Part shown: positions 36,197-47,768 of the stretch, piece after piece | Layout of the letters: the number at the start of each line of letters is the position of its first letter | Position numbering within the stretch: the stretch's first letter is position 1 | DNA from: Tetracladium setigerum | Lineage: Eukaryota; Ascomycota; Leotiomycetes; Helotiales | Assembly: GCA_031472005.1 (NCBI GenBank) | Contig: PZJY01000004.1 | Coordinates: forward strand, 1,896,556-1,960,555 | Length of the DNA: 64,000 bases | Reading direction: 5' to 3' | Made by a program: the position numbers and the translations under genes | Notes under the pieces: model-generated | Databases searched by the model: none | What the model was told of the DNA's origin: nothing | The model's input: the letters and a program-made list of their open reading frames with translations, nothing else

Positions 36197-36672
36197 TGTT
36201 ACGAACGTGATCTTAGGAGTTAAGTGACCCCTAGGAGTACACTAGATCCTAGGAGCCTAAGGCTCGGGAGCACCATAGATCCTAGGAGTAAGGCTCCTAG
36301 GAACCACTCTACAAAGAACTCACAGGATTAATAATAGTAATATTAATTATATAGGTGAAAAGGCAACAGCAAGCTATGGGCCTAGTCACGTGATTGGGTC
36401 GACATGTGTTCATGCCAAGACATGTCGACTCTCGGGAGTCGACGGTGTCGACGGGTCGATGGTATCGACTCAGTCGACTTCTCGACTCCAAGAGAACGAA
36501 GATTATATATAAGAATAAGATAGTTTTCATTAGATAGGAACTTCGTGCTCAACTCAAATCGAATATCTTTTATTCTAGTAACCAGTCTATTGCCGTACCT
36601 GTGATCCGCTCTCTGTCGACGAATACCAACCTGACTTAGCTATTTACTTCCGTGTAAATAGTAACCGTTACA
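36197..36672 (+). repeat. 3' LTR of element B
   Basis: It is 476 bp. Its inner (left) part is more mutated than the matching part of the 5' LTR, and its outer end is less mutated. Confidence 0.92.
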
Positions 36673-36688
36673 TATTACCACTATTATA

Positions 36689-37534
36689 ATACCTCTCGCC
36701 GCCCCCGCCGGTTACCTCCTAAAGGCGTACCGCGTTTAATGCGTTTACTACGTTCGCCGCATTATAAAGAAGCCTAAGCACCGATGCTCCTTCTTAAAGG
36801 TCTCCTTTAAGCTTTACTCTTATTGCGCCGCCTTTAAGGGCAATTGTGTTCGCGTAAGTAGTCCGTAACGGGTCCGTTTATAAGCCGTATTAACTATAGC
36901 CGTAACTTCCTTAAAATGTTAGCCCGGAGTATATTATTTTCCTCGTTATAATTGTAGCAATGGACGCTCCTATTCCGGCCCTGGTCCTACCCTCTCACGA
37001 CCCCGCCGACGCCGCCGCCGTAATAGTAATAATAATAATAATAAAAGTAATAGTAAATGCTATAATTAAAGTAAAGGAAGCCGCCGTCGTCGCCGCCGCC
37101 ACTATTATCTACGAGATCTGCTTAGTCGGTGCCGCCGAGGCACCAAAGTCTATCGCCGCCGCTACTTTTATATAGCTTAAAATAACTCGCGCTCTCTAGC
37201 GCTTAATAAAGGTAAGTCTATCCTTCTTAGAACTAGTTAATAATTGCTCTGTTCCGGTATTGACTTTTAATAGGACTTGACCGATGAGGTCTTTAAGCTT
37301 CGGGCTTAAAGTAAGAAGAATTCTATTAAGGTTTTAGCTGCCTTAAGTAAGTTAGAAGCCTAGCTAAAGAGCTCTAATAATAATAAACGTCGTCGCTAGG
37401 GCTCCGATACTGGTGCGGATGGCGCCCGGGGTAGGAAGAAGAGTCGTCGGGAGGAGGAGGAGGAGGGGAGGATAAGATCGCCCGCCTGACCGGGGTACCG
37501 GGGGTGGTTCCGGGGGGAGGAGGAGGAGGAGTAA
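36689..37534 (+). pseudogene. RIP-mutated copy of the Ty3-A antisense Cys6 gene
   Basis: It is collinear with 49954-50802. The start codon is ATA instead of ATG, the stop is TAA instead of TAG, and many CAG/CTG codons became TAG/TTA. Several cysteine codons and the GTAAGT intron donor after the Cys cluster are preserved. Confidence 0.85.
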
Positions 37535-37581
37535 GAGATTATTTTACTTATATTTAATTATTTTTAAAGGGACCTAACTAG

Positions 37582-39831
37582 CTACTTAATAGCTAGAAAG
37601 CCGGCCGGGTCCTTAAATCCGTTAAAATAAGCGTTTTTATAATAATCTTTATTCTTCTTATAATAATTATTACTTATTAAGTTCCTAGTTCCGTAACTAT
37701 TCGGGCAATAAACGGGGAGGTCCCGATTTACGGGGATAAGCGAGGTAAAAACTCCGGATATAATAAGGTAAGTACTTAAAGTTCTCTTCCGGATATTAAG
37801 TTAGATTAATATTATAACTTACCTATTTAACTTAGTAGTGTAGCTTATAACGTATTAACTTACTAGCTAACACTTCTTATACTTCCCATTCTTACTCTCC
37901 TTAAACGATGTCTAGAGGTGGCCGGGCCGGTTCCTAGCTAGGTAAGGGGTTATTCGGATGCTTCGCTAAGACGTTTAATGTAAATACATTATAGATCGTT
38001 AAGTTAGTTAATAATTCTAAGCGGTAAGAGTGGCTAACTTTCTCTAATATCTTATACGGTCCGGTCTATAATGCGGCTAGCTTCCGACTCGGTCTATCTA
38101 TCTTTAAGTTCTTAATAAAGAGATAGACTTAATCACCGACTTCCTAGTTAACTAACTTACGGTATTAGTCCGTATTACGTTATATTCTCTCTTAAGCTCT
38201 CTTTATATTAGCTTTAACGAGGTCTTAAGCATTATATATACGCGTAATAAGTTATATAGTATTATCGTAGTTAAGCTTTTCTTTTAAATTAGACGGCTTT
38301 AGCGTGTTTTAATCTTAAGAGGTTCTCGGATCTAGGCCGTATTTAAGGCGGTAAGGAGTTATTCTAATCGAAGAATAAGGTAAAGTCATTTATACTCGGT
38401 TTATAAGTAGAAGTAACTCGCTCTAATTATCCTAATAATAGTTAATAAAAGGTCTTATTCGCTAGTCGATATACTTATTTATAATTTCGGTCTGATTATC
38501 TATTTACTTATAATAAGCCGTAAATAGTTTAAGTTAAACCTTAATAATCTTATAAAGTTTAGTCTAGAAATGGGAGATAAATTAAGGTCCTTTATTAAAG
38601 ATAATGGAGATAAGGGTATAATTAAAACGGTAAATCTATTAAATAAATAGTTAAGCTATCGCTTTAATATCCGTCGTTTAATAATACGGGATAGATACGC
38701 ACTCCTTATTAAGTCTATCTATAAATATTAAGATTATATCGAAGCTATGCTTATCCTTAAGGAATGATTTAAAGTTTATAATTAAGTGTTATATCGGATG
38801 ATTAAGTATAGGTAAGGGATATAAGAAGCCTTATTATTTAGTTTATTTAGGATAAGCGAACTTATATTCCTAATAGTTAGTAACGTAGGTCTTATAGTCC
38901 TAGTTTATATCGGGCTAATAGTACTTTATTAATAATAACGAATACGTCTTGCGCGCATTAAGGTGAGCATTAAAGACTTAAGTATAAACCTTACGGATAA
39001 GTTTCGTGTATAGTTCGATACTCTTACGGACTATTAATCGTTTATAATATAATAATAAGTTATCTTTTATAATATACCCTTTACGTATAGTGGCTCTTTC
39101 TTTAGTGAAGGAGATCTTATTATTATCGCGAAGTGCTTATAATAGGGCCGATTCGGAGTTTAAAAGGATTAATAATTTTATCGAATTGATCCGGAGTTCT
39201 TATTAACGTTCCACGAATAATTAGCTTAATTCGGTGTTAATACGGGGTTTAATCTATCGGGTCCTAAGAATACTTTAAAGCGGCTATCGATTTTAACTTA
39301 TTTATAAATTAAAAGATCCTATTCGCGACGGCTTAATATATTTACTTTAGCGTTTAATTTATTAATAGTGTATATAATTTAAAAGTTAAAGTTAAATAAG
39401 AACTTTATCTATTTAACTTACTTAGCTATTAGGATCTTAATTATTATAAAATATTAAAGGGCTTAATGGTCGGTGTACACTTAGATACGGTCTTATACCG
39501 ATATAAATTCGGGCCGGTATTTCTTAAAACTATATACGATAGTATATATCTCCTTATTATGAATCTCCTAATTAGCTTCGTTATTTATTAGCACGTGAGA
39601 GAAGAAGGTTATTAAGTACTAGTTACCGTCCCGATGTTATTAAGAGAATACTCCGGTAATCACTCCATTAAATGAATTTATTTTTAGCTTAATAAGGTGT
39701 TCTAGCTAGAAGTGATAAAGAGTTTATATAAGTAGTAGCTATTGCCGAAGAGCTTCGAAAGCCGTAGCGTAATGGTCGTCTTAAACGAACGGTATAGTTA
39801 GTCGAGTGAGCTTAATTAAAGGTAATGAGAT
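37582..39831 (-). pseudogene. RIP-mutated 3' part of outer Ty3-A pol
   Basis: It matches the intact pol between 50850 and 53099 (offset 13,268). It covers chromodomain, integrase and RNase H and is full of stops. It is interrupted at 39831 by the copia insertion and resumes at 48518. Confidence 0.85.
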
Positions 39832-40060
39832 TGTCACAAAACAGCCGCATCATGTGATTATTTGCTTGATGTGGCGAGGTAGAGTGGCTGGTGCAATGCT
39901 TGCACCAGCGCACTGAACGTATATATAGAGTTCGCGTCCCCCTTTTTTCTGAGGTGGGACAAGAGTACAATTTACACCTTACTGTGAGGCTATTTGCAGC
40001 TTCACAACTCGCTCTCCACCACTATATTCAAAGCTCGAACAGGTGCTATTACGTGTGACA
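39832..40060 (+). repeat. copia 5' LTR
   Basis: It is 229 bp, with TGTCAC/GTGACA ends. A TATATATAG box at about 39920-39928 is the likely U3 promoter. Confidence 0.95.
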
Positions 40061-40184
40061 GTTACGAGTCCCGTTCGCAATTGGATTGAATTCCAAGAGC
40101 TTCCCTACGCATCGAAACCACCTGTTCGACGCTCGTCTTATTCTCTCTCTCTCTCTATATCTACTTCTCCAGCTCGTCGCGAGC

Positions 40185-43100
40185 ATGGCCTCATCCGATG
40201 CACCGCTTGTCGCACACAAGCTTACCGACTTCCAATCATGGCCGAATTGGTATCGCCAGCTCCAGATTGAGTGTCATGTACATGGCGTTTGGGAACGAGT
40301 AAATCCTGACGCCAGAGACACTCCTTCTGTCGAGAGCAGCGCTCCAAAGCTTCCTCCTTCGATCGAATCGCTCGTTGAACAAGAGAATCAGAAGCGCGCT
40401 GCAACGCATGCGAGCGCTCAAACTCAGCGCATGCAAACAAGAGCACTATCTGCAGAATCATCATCAGAAGCAACCGTAACACCGATCCTCGTCGAAGCGA
40501 CCTTCGCAGATATACACCCTTTATATGCGGCACTTACCTCTGAGTACACAAGGCTCGAGAAAGCTCACGAGAAGGAAAAGGCTATATTCACTGCGCTACA
40601 CAAGTGGATAGGAGCTACAGTTGATGCGACTATCTTGGAACTCGCGCGCAATGAAACCCTCATAGAGGCCGGTCTGAAGCCATTCACTATTCAACAGCTT
40701 GTTCGAGTACTACGAAAGAACATAGCTCCCACTGACGCGTCCATCTTCCAGAGAGCGCGGGAAAACTACGCAAAGTCGATTAACGCGAACCAAATAGGAC
40801 GAAAGGACGCTCGACGCTTTTTCACTGACTGGCAGCAAGCATACCAGGAAGGCGTGCTACTCAAAATCCCAGAAGTCGTCGAACCGATGGCAGCTCAGGA
40901 CTTCCTTAAAGCAGCTGAAAAGTTCGTTCCAGATTGGTCTCGTACTCAACAAAACGTTATGACCACTGCGGAAGTCTCCGGAGTTACCCCTGAAAAAGCA
41001 ACTCATCTCGGACGAATATTCTCAGCGCTCCTCAACAAGCAAGAAAATGAACCAAACAGAGCTCGTCATGGTAGAGGCGCTTTTGCTACTCTCGGACAAC
41101 GCTCGGACTCCCCTTCCTCGTCAGCAAGCAGCAAGTGTCCATGTGATTCTCGACATCCTTGGAAAGCTGCTACTTGCCATGTAGTAATCGCTGTTGCGAA
41201 AGGCAAAAACTATAGAAATCTATCAGCTGAAGAACTCACCAAGATCAGGAACAGACTCATAAGTGGAAAGTGGAACGAATTGGTCAAACAAATGAAGGAG
41301 AATGGAGTAGTGTTCGCACCAAACGGCACTACCTTCAGCGCTCCCAATCCCAACAAGCAGTCAAATGCAGGATCCAGCAAGACCCTAAAGCTACCATCTG
41401 AAGGTTTCAACGCGTGCATTATGGACCCAGCTTTGTTGATGACAGAAGAGATTCTGGGGGTGTATGCGACTTCTGGCATCTCGACGCGCCATCCTCTCGC
41501 TGATTCAACGCTCGTTGACAACTGTGGCGCAATGCACCTTGTCAACAGCAGAGACCTTCTTGTTCCTGGAAGTTTCGTTAAATCTGGACCAGATGACATT
41601 TGTGAAGCCGGTACATCCTTTCTTCCAATCTCTGGTCGAGGCAAAAGGATCATTCCAAATGTCTTGACAGGACCGAAAGGACCTCGGACCGCGCCGCTAA
41701 CGCTAAGCAACGTCGCGTGCATCGACGGCTTCCATACTAACATCGTATCCGAGGCTCTTTTGTTGGCGGCTGACATCTGGTATCTTGGTTTGGATTGTTC
41801 ACTGCGCGTTGGCACGTTGGAAAAGAATGCATTGGTAGCGCAGCTTGAGCGAAAGCACAAGCTGGTTTTCCTTCAATACAAACCTCTTTCCAACTATTCA
41901 CATTCTCCACTTGAACAAGTGATAAACGAGCACTCAAACAATGTATCTGAAGCGACAATACCACTCGTCATCCCACACAATATCTTCCCTTGGATGTTTC
42001 CAACGCTGCAAGGCGGTAACAATGCAAACAAGGAAAGCGCGACGAAAAGAGTTTTCAGATCAACTCGAGATTATCTACAACCTAGAAGTGATGAGAGCGA
42101 AGTCTGGCATGCAAGGTCCGGACATCTTGGACCTGATGCTTTGCAGAAACTGGTCTTACACGCTCGGAACGTTAAGATCCAGGGCGTGCCTCGATTGAAA
42201 TGTCAACATTGCGCAGTTACTCACGCGCAGCAAGTCATATCGAGGAGAGCGCCAGAGAGAAAGTCACCAAGGCCATTTTGGAGAATACAATGGGACCTAT
42301 TTGACTTCACAGTAGCTTACAATAGATGTAGTTGGCTGCTCGTGATAAAAGACGAGTATAGTGGCATGCTCTTTGTTTACCCGCTTGTGAACAAGGACCA
42401 ACACTCGGTGTTTGATACACTTGAACGCTTTGAAGCGTGGACGCAGAGGCAGTATAACCTCCCAATATGCATAATCAAGCATGACAATGATACATCAGTG
42501 ATTCCTCCATGGGGAGTATCTGATTATGAGGAATGGGCAGACCAGCATGGGATAGAGCTCGAGCTCTCTCCGGCGCATACGCATGAGCCAAACGGAGGTT
42601 CGGAACGAGCAGGAAAAGAGATCATCGAGAAAGCGCTGAAAATGCAACTCGGTGCAAATCTGCCAGCCAACCTCTGGCCAGAGTTCGCGTATGCTGCCGC
42701 GCACCTATACAATATGAGCCCTGCGCAGCAGAATGATTGGCGCTCGCCAAAAGAGAAGCTAAACGCTTGGTTCCGAGGCTACTTTCGCTTCTTCACTCCA
42801 GCGATTATCTCAAGCATCACAGCTGATTTGAGGCCAAACTGGAACGGAACCTTCGTCTATGGCTGTCGAGCGTACCCTCTCATGAACGACCGCGCGCTAA
42901 ACAAAGACAGAAAAGAGTTCAAGGTATCACCAAGAGCCCATATTGGTTATCTGGTCGGATACCAGGCTTCCAACATCTACAGAATATGGGTTCCAGCTCT
43001 GAAAAGGGTGTTGATCACTCGGAATGTAAGATTCGATGAAGATATCCTCTACTCGGCTGAACGAGAACGAGCGGAGGGCCCACCAATCGTACTCGCGAAG

Positions 43101-45632
43101 CAGATCGCTCTAGAAATTGAGTTGAATGAGGACATTCAGGACGCTGAAGAAATTTTCTCGAGCTTTCCTTTCCAACGAGAAACCCCAAAAGAGCAGCAAA
43201 CAAGTGAATCCCCTGCGAGACAACCAGACAGCACTCAGTCAAACAAGCCATCTGATGTGGTACGAGGTGGACATTCACTACCTACGCCAGATCCCACTCC
43301 CGAGCCGGAAGTAAGGAGTGCGGTAACAACAAATCCAGCCACTGCGCGTCAAATCAGTGAAGTTGGTGACAGGTTAACCCGAGGGCCTCCTGATCATACC
43401 ATGGACGAGCTCCATGAAGGCACGCACAGTGCGCTTGACACGCCCCTGACGGAGTCTTTGGAATCGCGACCCAGAGAAAATCGAAGGAAGTCTCAAGCAG
43501 AGTCCCGCAATCGAGCGGAAGGCATAGATTATGCGAGTGCGATTGGGCCGAGCCGGAAAACAATACCACAAGTGGTCATCCGAGCGAAACCAAGCGACTC
43601 AAATGTAGCTGTTGAGAGCGCGCAACTGGCCGCTCCAGCAAAGAAGACACGCCAAAGAAAGAAGCATGGGAACGCTACAAGAAGAAGCACCCGGATTCGA
43701 GGCGCAATCAACCCTGCAGAGGAAAGCTCGTCAACCAGTGTGCACGCTGTGTTGGAAGCTCTACCTGCTGCAGGAATTCGAAAGGACCAGCAACGTAGTT
43801 TTCATAACACGTTCTGGCCAGAAATCGAAAAGGCTCTTGGACCAAAAGACGAGCATAGAACAGTACATGCAGTATTCGCTGCTGCTGTGTCGCAGAATAG
43901 AAGCGCACGCAATGCACTGTATGCAACGCTCGGAGGTAGAGGAGTATTCAAGCCTCCAGTGCTCCTGAACAAGGACGCTAGGAAGGAAGTACTGCCTCTT
44001 CCCAAAATCCACCAGAGCAAAGCACCAAAGGTTCCGAAGAACTGGAAAGATCTAAAAGTTCATGAATTCGGAGCTCATTTCGAGAAAGATGCCGAGCTGG
44101 AAATAGGTAACTTGGAAGCTCGAGACTGCTGGAGGCAAATCAGGTCGACTGATTCACAAGGACCCCATCTCCCCTTGATGTGGGTGTTTGCGTACAAAAT
44201 TGATTCGGAAGGCTTCGTATCACGCTGTCGATCACGCATTGTAGTTCGCGGTGACCTCCAAGACGAGCAGACAATCATCTCAACGTACGCGGCTACGCTA
44301 GCTGCGAGATCTTTCCGCATAGCTATGGCACTCGCTGCTCACTTCGACCTGGAGATTAAGCAATATGACGTTGTTAACGCTTTCATCAATGCAAAGAGAG
44401 ATCCGCGCAGTCAACGAGTCATTTGTGCGCTCCCTGATGGCTTTAAAAAGCCAGGATGGTGCGTCGAAGTGGACAAAGCTCTGTACGGAATGAGGGATTC
44501 ACCAGCACTCTGGTATCATGAATTTGCTGGAACTCTCAGACGACTGGGGCTGATTCCTTGCCTTGAGGAGCCCTGCATCTTCATGAACAACGCTCGAACT
44601 CTCATAGTCGTGTTCTTTGTTGACGACGTACTCGTGTTCCATCATAGTGATGACGTTGTCATCGCTGCCAAATTTCTGAACGAGCTGAGGAAAGCATACG
44701 AACTGCGCGACATGGGAGACGCTGAGTGGTTCCTGGGGGTGAGAATCGTCAGAGACCGAAGAGCAAGAACAATCAGCTTAGTCCATGACACTTACATTGA
44801 GAAAATCGCGAAGAAATTCGGACTTGATACTTGGAAATCCCCGAGCACTCCGCTGCCTTATGGAGAGCTCGTCAAGTCATCCGGACAAGCGACGAAAGCA
44901 GAGATAAAGCGCTACCAAGAACTCGTTGGCTCTTTGCTATACTCAGCGATCATGCTTCGGCCAGATGTAGCATTTGCTGCTGCACAATTGTCTCACTTCC
45001 TGACGAATCCAGACAAATCGCATAAAGACGCAGTCGAATGGTCGATCAGATACCTCTACAGCACCCGCTTTCAAGCTATTGTCTTCGGTGGTGTCAAGAA
45101 CAACGAGCTGCAAAAGCTACTATTGACTGATCTGAATGACTTGGTCATCGCAACAGACGCTTCGTATGCCGACGATCCGGAAACTCGACGATCGTCGCAT
45201 GGCTTCACTATGAGCTTGTTTGGAGGTCTGATTGACTGGAGAGCTGCAAGGCAAGACACTGTGACCACTTCAACAACTGAGGCAGAACTGCTCGGGGTGG
45301 CACATGTAGCAAAGCAAACGATGGCTTTGCAGCGCTTCTTTAGAGAACTCGAGCTCGATTTGCAACAGCCCTGGACTATCTGGTGCGACAATCAGCAAAC
45401 GATAAGATTGGTTGCGCATGACAGGGAAAGAATCTCAACAAAACTTCGTCATGTAGATATCCAGAACATGTGGTTGAAGCAAGAACATAGGAAAGGGACT
45501 TTTGAAGTTACCTACCTTCCAACAGACCAGATGCCAGCAGATGGATTGACTAAGAACCTCACTCGCGCCAAATTCGAACACTTCAGAGCGCTCCTCAACC
45601 TCCAGGATGTTAGCGCACAGATCGCGAAATGA
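40185..45632 (+). CDS. copia Gag-Pol polyprotein
   Basis: Single open frame of 1,815 aa from ATG 40185, chosen because the 33 residues before it look like translated leader. The N-terminal Gag half starts MASSDAPLVAHKL. The protease region reads STLVDNCGAMHLVNSRDLL (near 41500), with DNCGA where DSGA is usual. Integrase has a zinc-binding HARSGHLGPDAL and CQHC, then the catalytic D (QWDLFDF), D (IKHDND) and E (GSERAGKE). Reverse transcriptase has YDVVNAFINAK, LYGMRDSPALWY and catalytic FVDDVLVF (near 44620). RNase H has ATDASYADD, TTSTTEAE and IWCDNQQ. The order PR-IN-RT-RH is diagnostic of Ty1/copia. All catalytic positions I can see are kept, so the element could be active. Confidence 0.95.
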   Translation: MASSDAPLVAHKLTDFQSWPNWYRQLQIECHVHGVWERVNPDARDTPSVESSAPKLPPSIESLVEQENQKRAATHASAQTQRMQTRALSAESSSEATVTPILVEATFADIHPLYAALTSEYTRLEKAHEKEKAIFTALHKWIGATVDATILELARNETLIEAGLKPFTIQQLVRVLRKNIAPTDASIFQRARENYAKSINANQIGRKDARRFFTDWQQAYQEGVLLKIPEVVEPMAAQDFLKAAEKFVPDWSRTQQNVMTTAEVSGVTPEKATHLGRIFSALLNKQENEPNRARHGRGAFATLGQRSDSPSSSASSKCPCDSRHPWKAATCHVVIAVAKGKNYRNLSAEELTKIRNRLISGKWNELVKQMKENGVVFAPNGTTFSAPNPNKQSNAGSSKTLKLPSEGFNACIMDPALLMTEEILGVYATSGISTRHPLADSTLVDNCGAMHLVNSRDLLVPGSFVKSGPDDICEAGTSFLPISGRGKRIIPNVLTGPKGPRTAPLTLSNVACIDGFHTNIVSEALLLAADIWYLGLDCSLRVGTLEKNALVAQLERKHKLVFLQYKPLSNYSHSPLEQVINEHSNNVSEATIPLVIPHNIFPWMFPTLQGGNNANKESATKRVFRSTRDYLQPRSDESEVWHARSGHLGPDALQKLVLHARNVKIQGVPRLKCQHCAVTHAQQVISRRAPERKSPRPFWRIQWDLFDFTVAYNRCSWLLVIKDEYSGMLFVYPLVNKDQHSVFDTLERFEAWTQRQYNLPICIIKHDNDTSVIPPWGVSDYEEWADQHGIELELSPAHTHEPNGGSERAGKEIIEKALKMQLGANLPANLWPEFAYAAAHLYNMSPAQQNDWRSPKEKLNAWFRGYFRFFTPAIISSITADLRPNWNGTFVYGCRAYPLMNDRALNKDRKEFKVSPRAHIGYLVGYQASNIYRIWVPALKRVLITRNVRFDEDILYSAERERAEGPPIVLAKQIALEIELNEDIQDAEEIFSSFPFQRETPKEQQTSESPARQPDSTQSNKPSDVVRGGHSLPTPDPTPEPEVRSAVTTNPATARQISEVGDRLTRGPPDHTMDELHEGTHSALDTPLTESLESRPRENRRKSQAESRNRAEGIDYASAIGPSRKTIPQVVIRAKPSDSNVAVESAQLAAPAKKTRQRKKHGNATRRSTRIRGAINPAEESSSTSVHAVLEALPAAGIRKDQQRSFHNTFWPEIEKALGPKDEHRTVHAVFAAAVSQNRSARNALYATLGGRGVFKPPVLLNKDARKEVLPLPKIHQSKAPKVPKNWKDLKVHEFGAHFEKDAELEIGNLEARDCWRQIRSTDSQGPHLPLMWVFAYKIDSEGFVSRCRSRIVVRGDLQDEQTIISTYAATLAARSFRIAMALAAHFDLEIKQYDVVNAFINAKRDPRSQRVICALPDGFKKPGWCVEVDKALYGMRDSPALWYHEFAGTLRRLGLIPCLEEPCIFMNNARTLIVVFFVDDVLVFHHSDDVVIAAKFLNELRKAYELRDMGDAEWFLGVRIVRDRRARTISLVHDTYIEKIAKKFGLDTWKSPSTPLPYGELVKSSGQATKAEIKRYQELVGSLLYSAIMLRPDVAFAAAQLSHFLTNPDKSHKDAVEWSIRYLYSTRFQAIVFGGVKNNELQKLLLTDLNDLVIATDASYADDPETRRSSHGFTMSLFGGLIDWRAARQDTVTTSTTEAELLGVAHVAKQTMALQRFFRELELDLQQPWTIWCDNQQTIRLVAHDRERISTKLRHVDIQNMWLKQEHRKGTFEVTYLPTDQMPADGLTKNLTRAKFEHFRALLNLQDVSAQIAK

Positions 45633-46060
45633 CCACCGCGCTTTCGATGATACCTTTGGATGCTTGTTATATGTTTTCATTTGTAATAATTCATTTGTTT
45701 ACCTTGTTGTTTTTGGGTGACGCGCTTCGATGAATCTTCGGACTTCGACCTACACCTTTTACGTTTGTTTACATTTCGTTTATATGCACATTGCAACGCG
45801 CTTAGAATGTTTGTATTTGAAGCGTGTGAGTTGTTTTAATTGTTTTTAGAGCTCAGGAAGGGAATGATCAAGCTCAGGAAGAGTATGTACAAGATGATGT
45901 TCAAGGAAGAAGCCTCTCAGGACTGGGTATCTCATGCAGAAAAGAAGTGAGGAAACAGAACGCCAGACCCAAATGCCGCTGCAAACATGCCAATCCAAAA
46001 CGCCGTTGGAATCATCGAGCAGACAACCAATCCTTCCAGTGCGCCAGCAGAACGCGTCTC

Positions 46061-46458
46061 TCTCTGAGAGAAGAGACCAAAACTCCTTCCTCTGAGAGAA
46101 GAGACCAAAATCGGTTTCTCAGTGTGTATGCCAAGGCCAAATCGCGCTGCGGAAGAGTGTATATGTCGAACCGAAGAATGAGTGATCGAGCTTCCGATGA
46201 GAGTGTTTGCCGCGACGAATTCGTTTGTAGTGGTAAAAAGGTTGGTCGAGAGCGTCCAATACACCCATTCGGGTGTGAGAGAAGAGACCAAAACCTTGGT
46301 AGGCCTTGTGGGTAACGTTCCCAAGCGGTGTCTTTCCAAGCAGGACCTTCTCCGAGCACGGTACTTTCCGAAGCAACGCTCGTATGCAATGGGTAACGTT
46401 CCCAAGCGGTGTCTTTCCAAGCAGGCCACTTATCCGAGCACGGTACTTTCCGAAGCAC
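46061..46458. repeat. short direct repeats in the copia 3' non-pol region
   Basis: The word GAGAGAAGAGACCAAAA occurs three times (about 46065, 46094 and 46277). An 81-bp unit starting GGGTAACGTTCCCAAGCGG is repeated at 46310 and 46391. These lie between the pol stop and the antisense gene stop. Confidence 0.85.
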
Positions 46459-46479
46459 TGCTCTGCATTTGCAGGGCGA

Positions 46480-47674
46480 TCACAACGTCTCAACGAGCGC
46501 ACGAAGCGCTGCTACTGTGGCTACCAAACCGGCAACCGCAGACTGGGTACTCATCCCAGAGAGAGAAGACACACCAGCGACCATCGTCTCCACTGCACTC
46601 AAAGAGGCGAGGAGTGCTGTCCTCATTGAGGCAGAGAGAGGTCCGGACGCAGCTGTCCGCGCTGTAGAAGCACCCGCATCTGCAGGAGCAGGAGGAGCAG
46701 CGTCCGCGAAATCGGATGCCACCTCACTCGCCAACGTCTGGGCGAAACGGTATCTCTTGACCATCAGGCGAGACAGACCTGAATTGAAGTCTGCCACCCT
46801 GGCAGAAACAAGAGCACGCGCGTATGCCTGACTTGCCGTAGGCACAGGCTGGCAGGATCGACTGCCGAGCGCGCAACGAAGGCAGCGCAAGCCCGCACCA
46901 GTGGCGTTGTCACGGCACACGCCGTCGGACTTGCCAGCTGCTGCGCTGTCAGCGCAGACAAGGCACGGAGTCCTCCGGATTGGCCCAGGAGCTGGAGAGG
47001 GAGGGGGCCTCCTCTCTCGCTTCACCTTCTTCCTCACTGTAAAAACGTTAGCTCAGAACTGTGCGTTTAGATGCTCGAAGCAAAAGAAACACGCGGACAA
47101 TGGTGCTATTTGGAAGCTCGAAGGGAAAGGAAAGAGAATACTTACCAGGACTATCATCGTCCTCGTCTTCTTCCTCATCCTCGTCCTCATCCTCATCCTC
47201 CTCATCATCCTCATCCTCGTCCTCATCCTCGTCCTCTGGCTCTGGCTCCGGCTCTGGCTCCGGCTCTGGTTCTGGCTCTGGCTCGGGCTCTGGCTCGGGC
47301 TCTGGCCCCGCCCCTCCTAAGCTCGTAGTTAGCAGTGCATTATGCAATTGGAAGCTCGTTCTCAACTTACCTCCCTCCTCCTCCCTCCCCTCCACTGCCG
47401 GAGCAGCACCATCTCCTTCACCAGCAGCCGAAGCTGCGGCGGCCGCCATCTCGTCCAACCCCCCTGAAACAGATTAGCTTTGCATCAATATATTGTGAGC
47501 TAGTCTGAACGAACAATCTTCCATCATCTCCTCCACCTCCGCCATCCCGCCTTTGACGCGATGCGGTTAGCACCACACAGAGCTCGCAAGCGAGGAAAAC
47601 AAGCTTCTAACTTACTCTTCTTGAACTGGCCCCCGGCCCCTCACCCCCAACACCCTCTTCCTCTTCCCAGGCAT
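46480..47674 (-). CDS. copia antisense gene: acidic protein with Cys6 cluster
   Basis: Spliced gene opposite to gag-pol. The likely ATG is 47674 (MPGKRKRVLGVRGRGPVQ, strongly basic), with donor at 47615. A downstream exon (about 47371-47470) has MAAAAASAAGEGDGAAP. After a 54-nt intron (47317-47370) comes exon 47146-47316: about ten Glu-Pro repeats, then a run of Asp/Glu. After a 109-nt intron (47037-47145) exon 46480-47036 starts RKKVKRERR and contains CLVC, two single Cys, CLRC and a last Cys: CX2C-X12-C-X10-C-X2-C-X6-C. The C-terminal part is Ala/Ser-rich and helical. How the first exon joins the second in frame is unresolved. No relative of known function comes to mind. The basic plus acidic make-up suggests a nuclear protein. 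Confidence 0.65.
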
Positions 47675-47768
47675 AGTTGTTGTTGTTGTTGTGGTAGTGG
47701 TGGTGTTGGTGGTGTTGCTGTTGTTGTTCTGACGAAACAGGAGCTGGAAAGTGGCGGATGGGGAGCTC

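Larger units (their letters stand above)
29576..36672 (+). mobile_element. RIP-mutated Ty3 chromovirus family B
   Basis: 476-bp LTRs at 29576-30051 and 36197-36672 start TGTTACGAACG and end CCGTTACA. TSD TATTA lies at 29571-29575 and 36673-36677. A polypurine tract (AAAAGGGGGATAA) sits right before the right LTR, which fixes the plus orientation. Between the LTRs lie gag, a Cys-rich region, pol with chromodomain, and a gene on the opposite strand, all with RIP-type stops. It inserted in the leader of the outer element's antisense gene. Confidence 0.93.

Noticed and set aside
36309..36530. Short open frame in the LTRs of element B and similar ones in the Ty3-A LTRs
   Set aside because: The same frames recur in each LTR copy simply because the LTRs are repeats. 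No domain or codon bias supports a protein.
47048..47477. Open frames with long Ser/Gly or His/Pro runs on the plus strand
   Set aside because: They are shadows of the Glu-Pro and Asp/Glu repeat of the minus-strand copia gene. Intron positions and the Cys exon support the minus strand.
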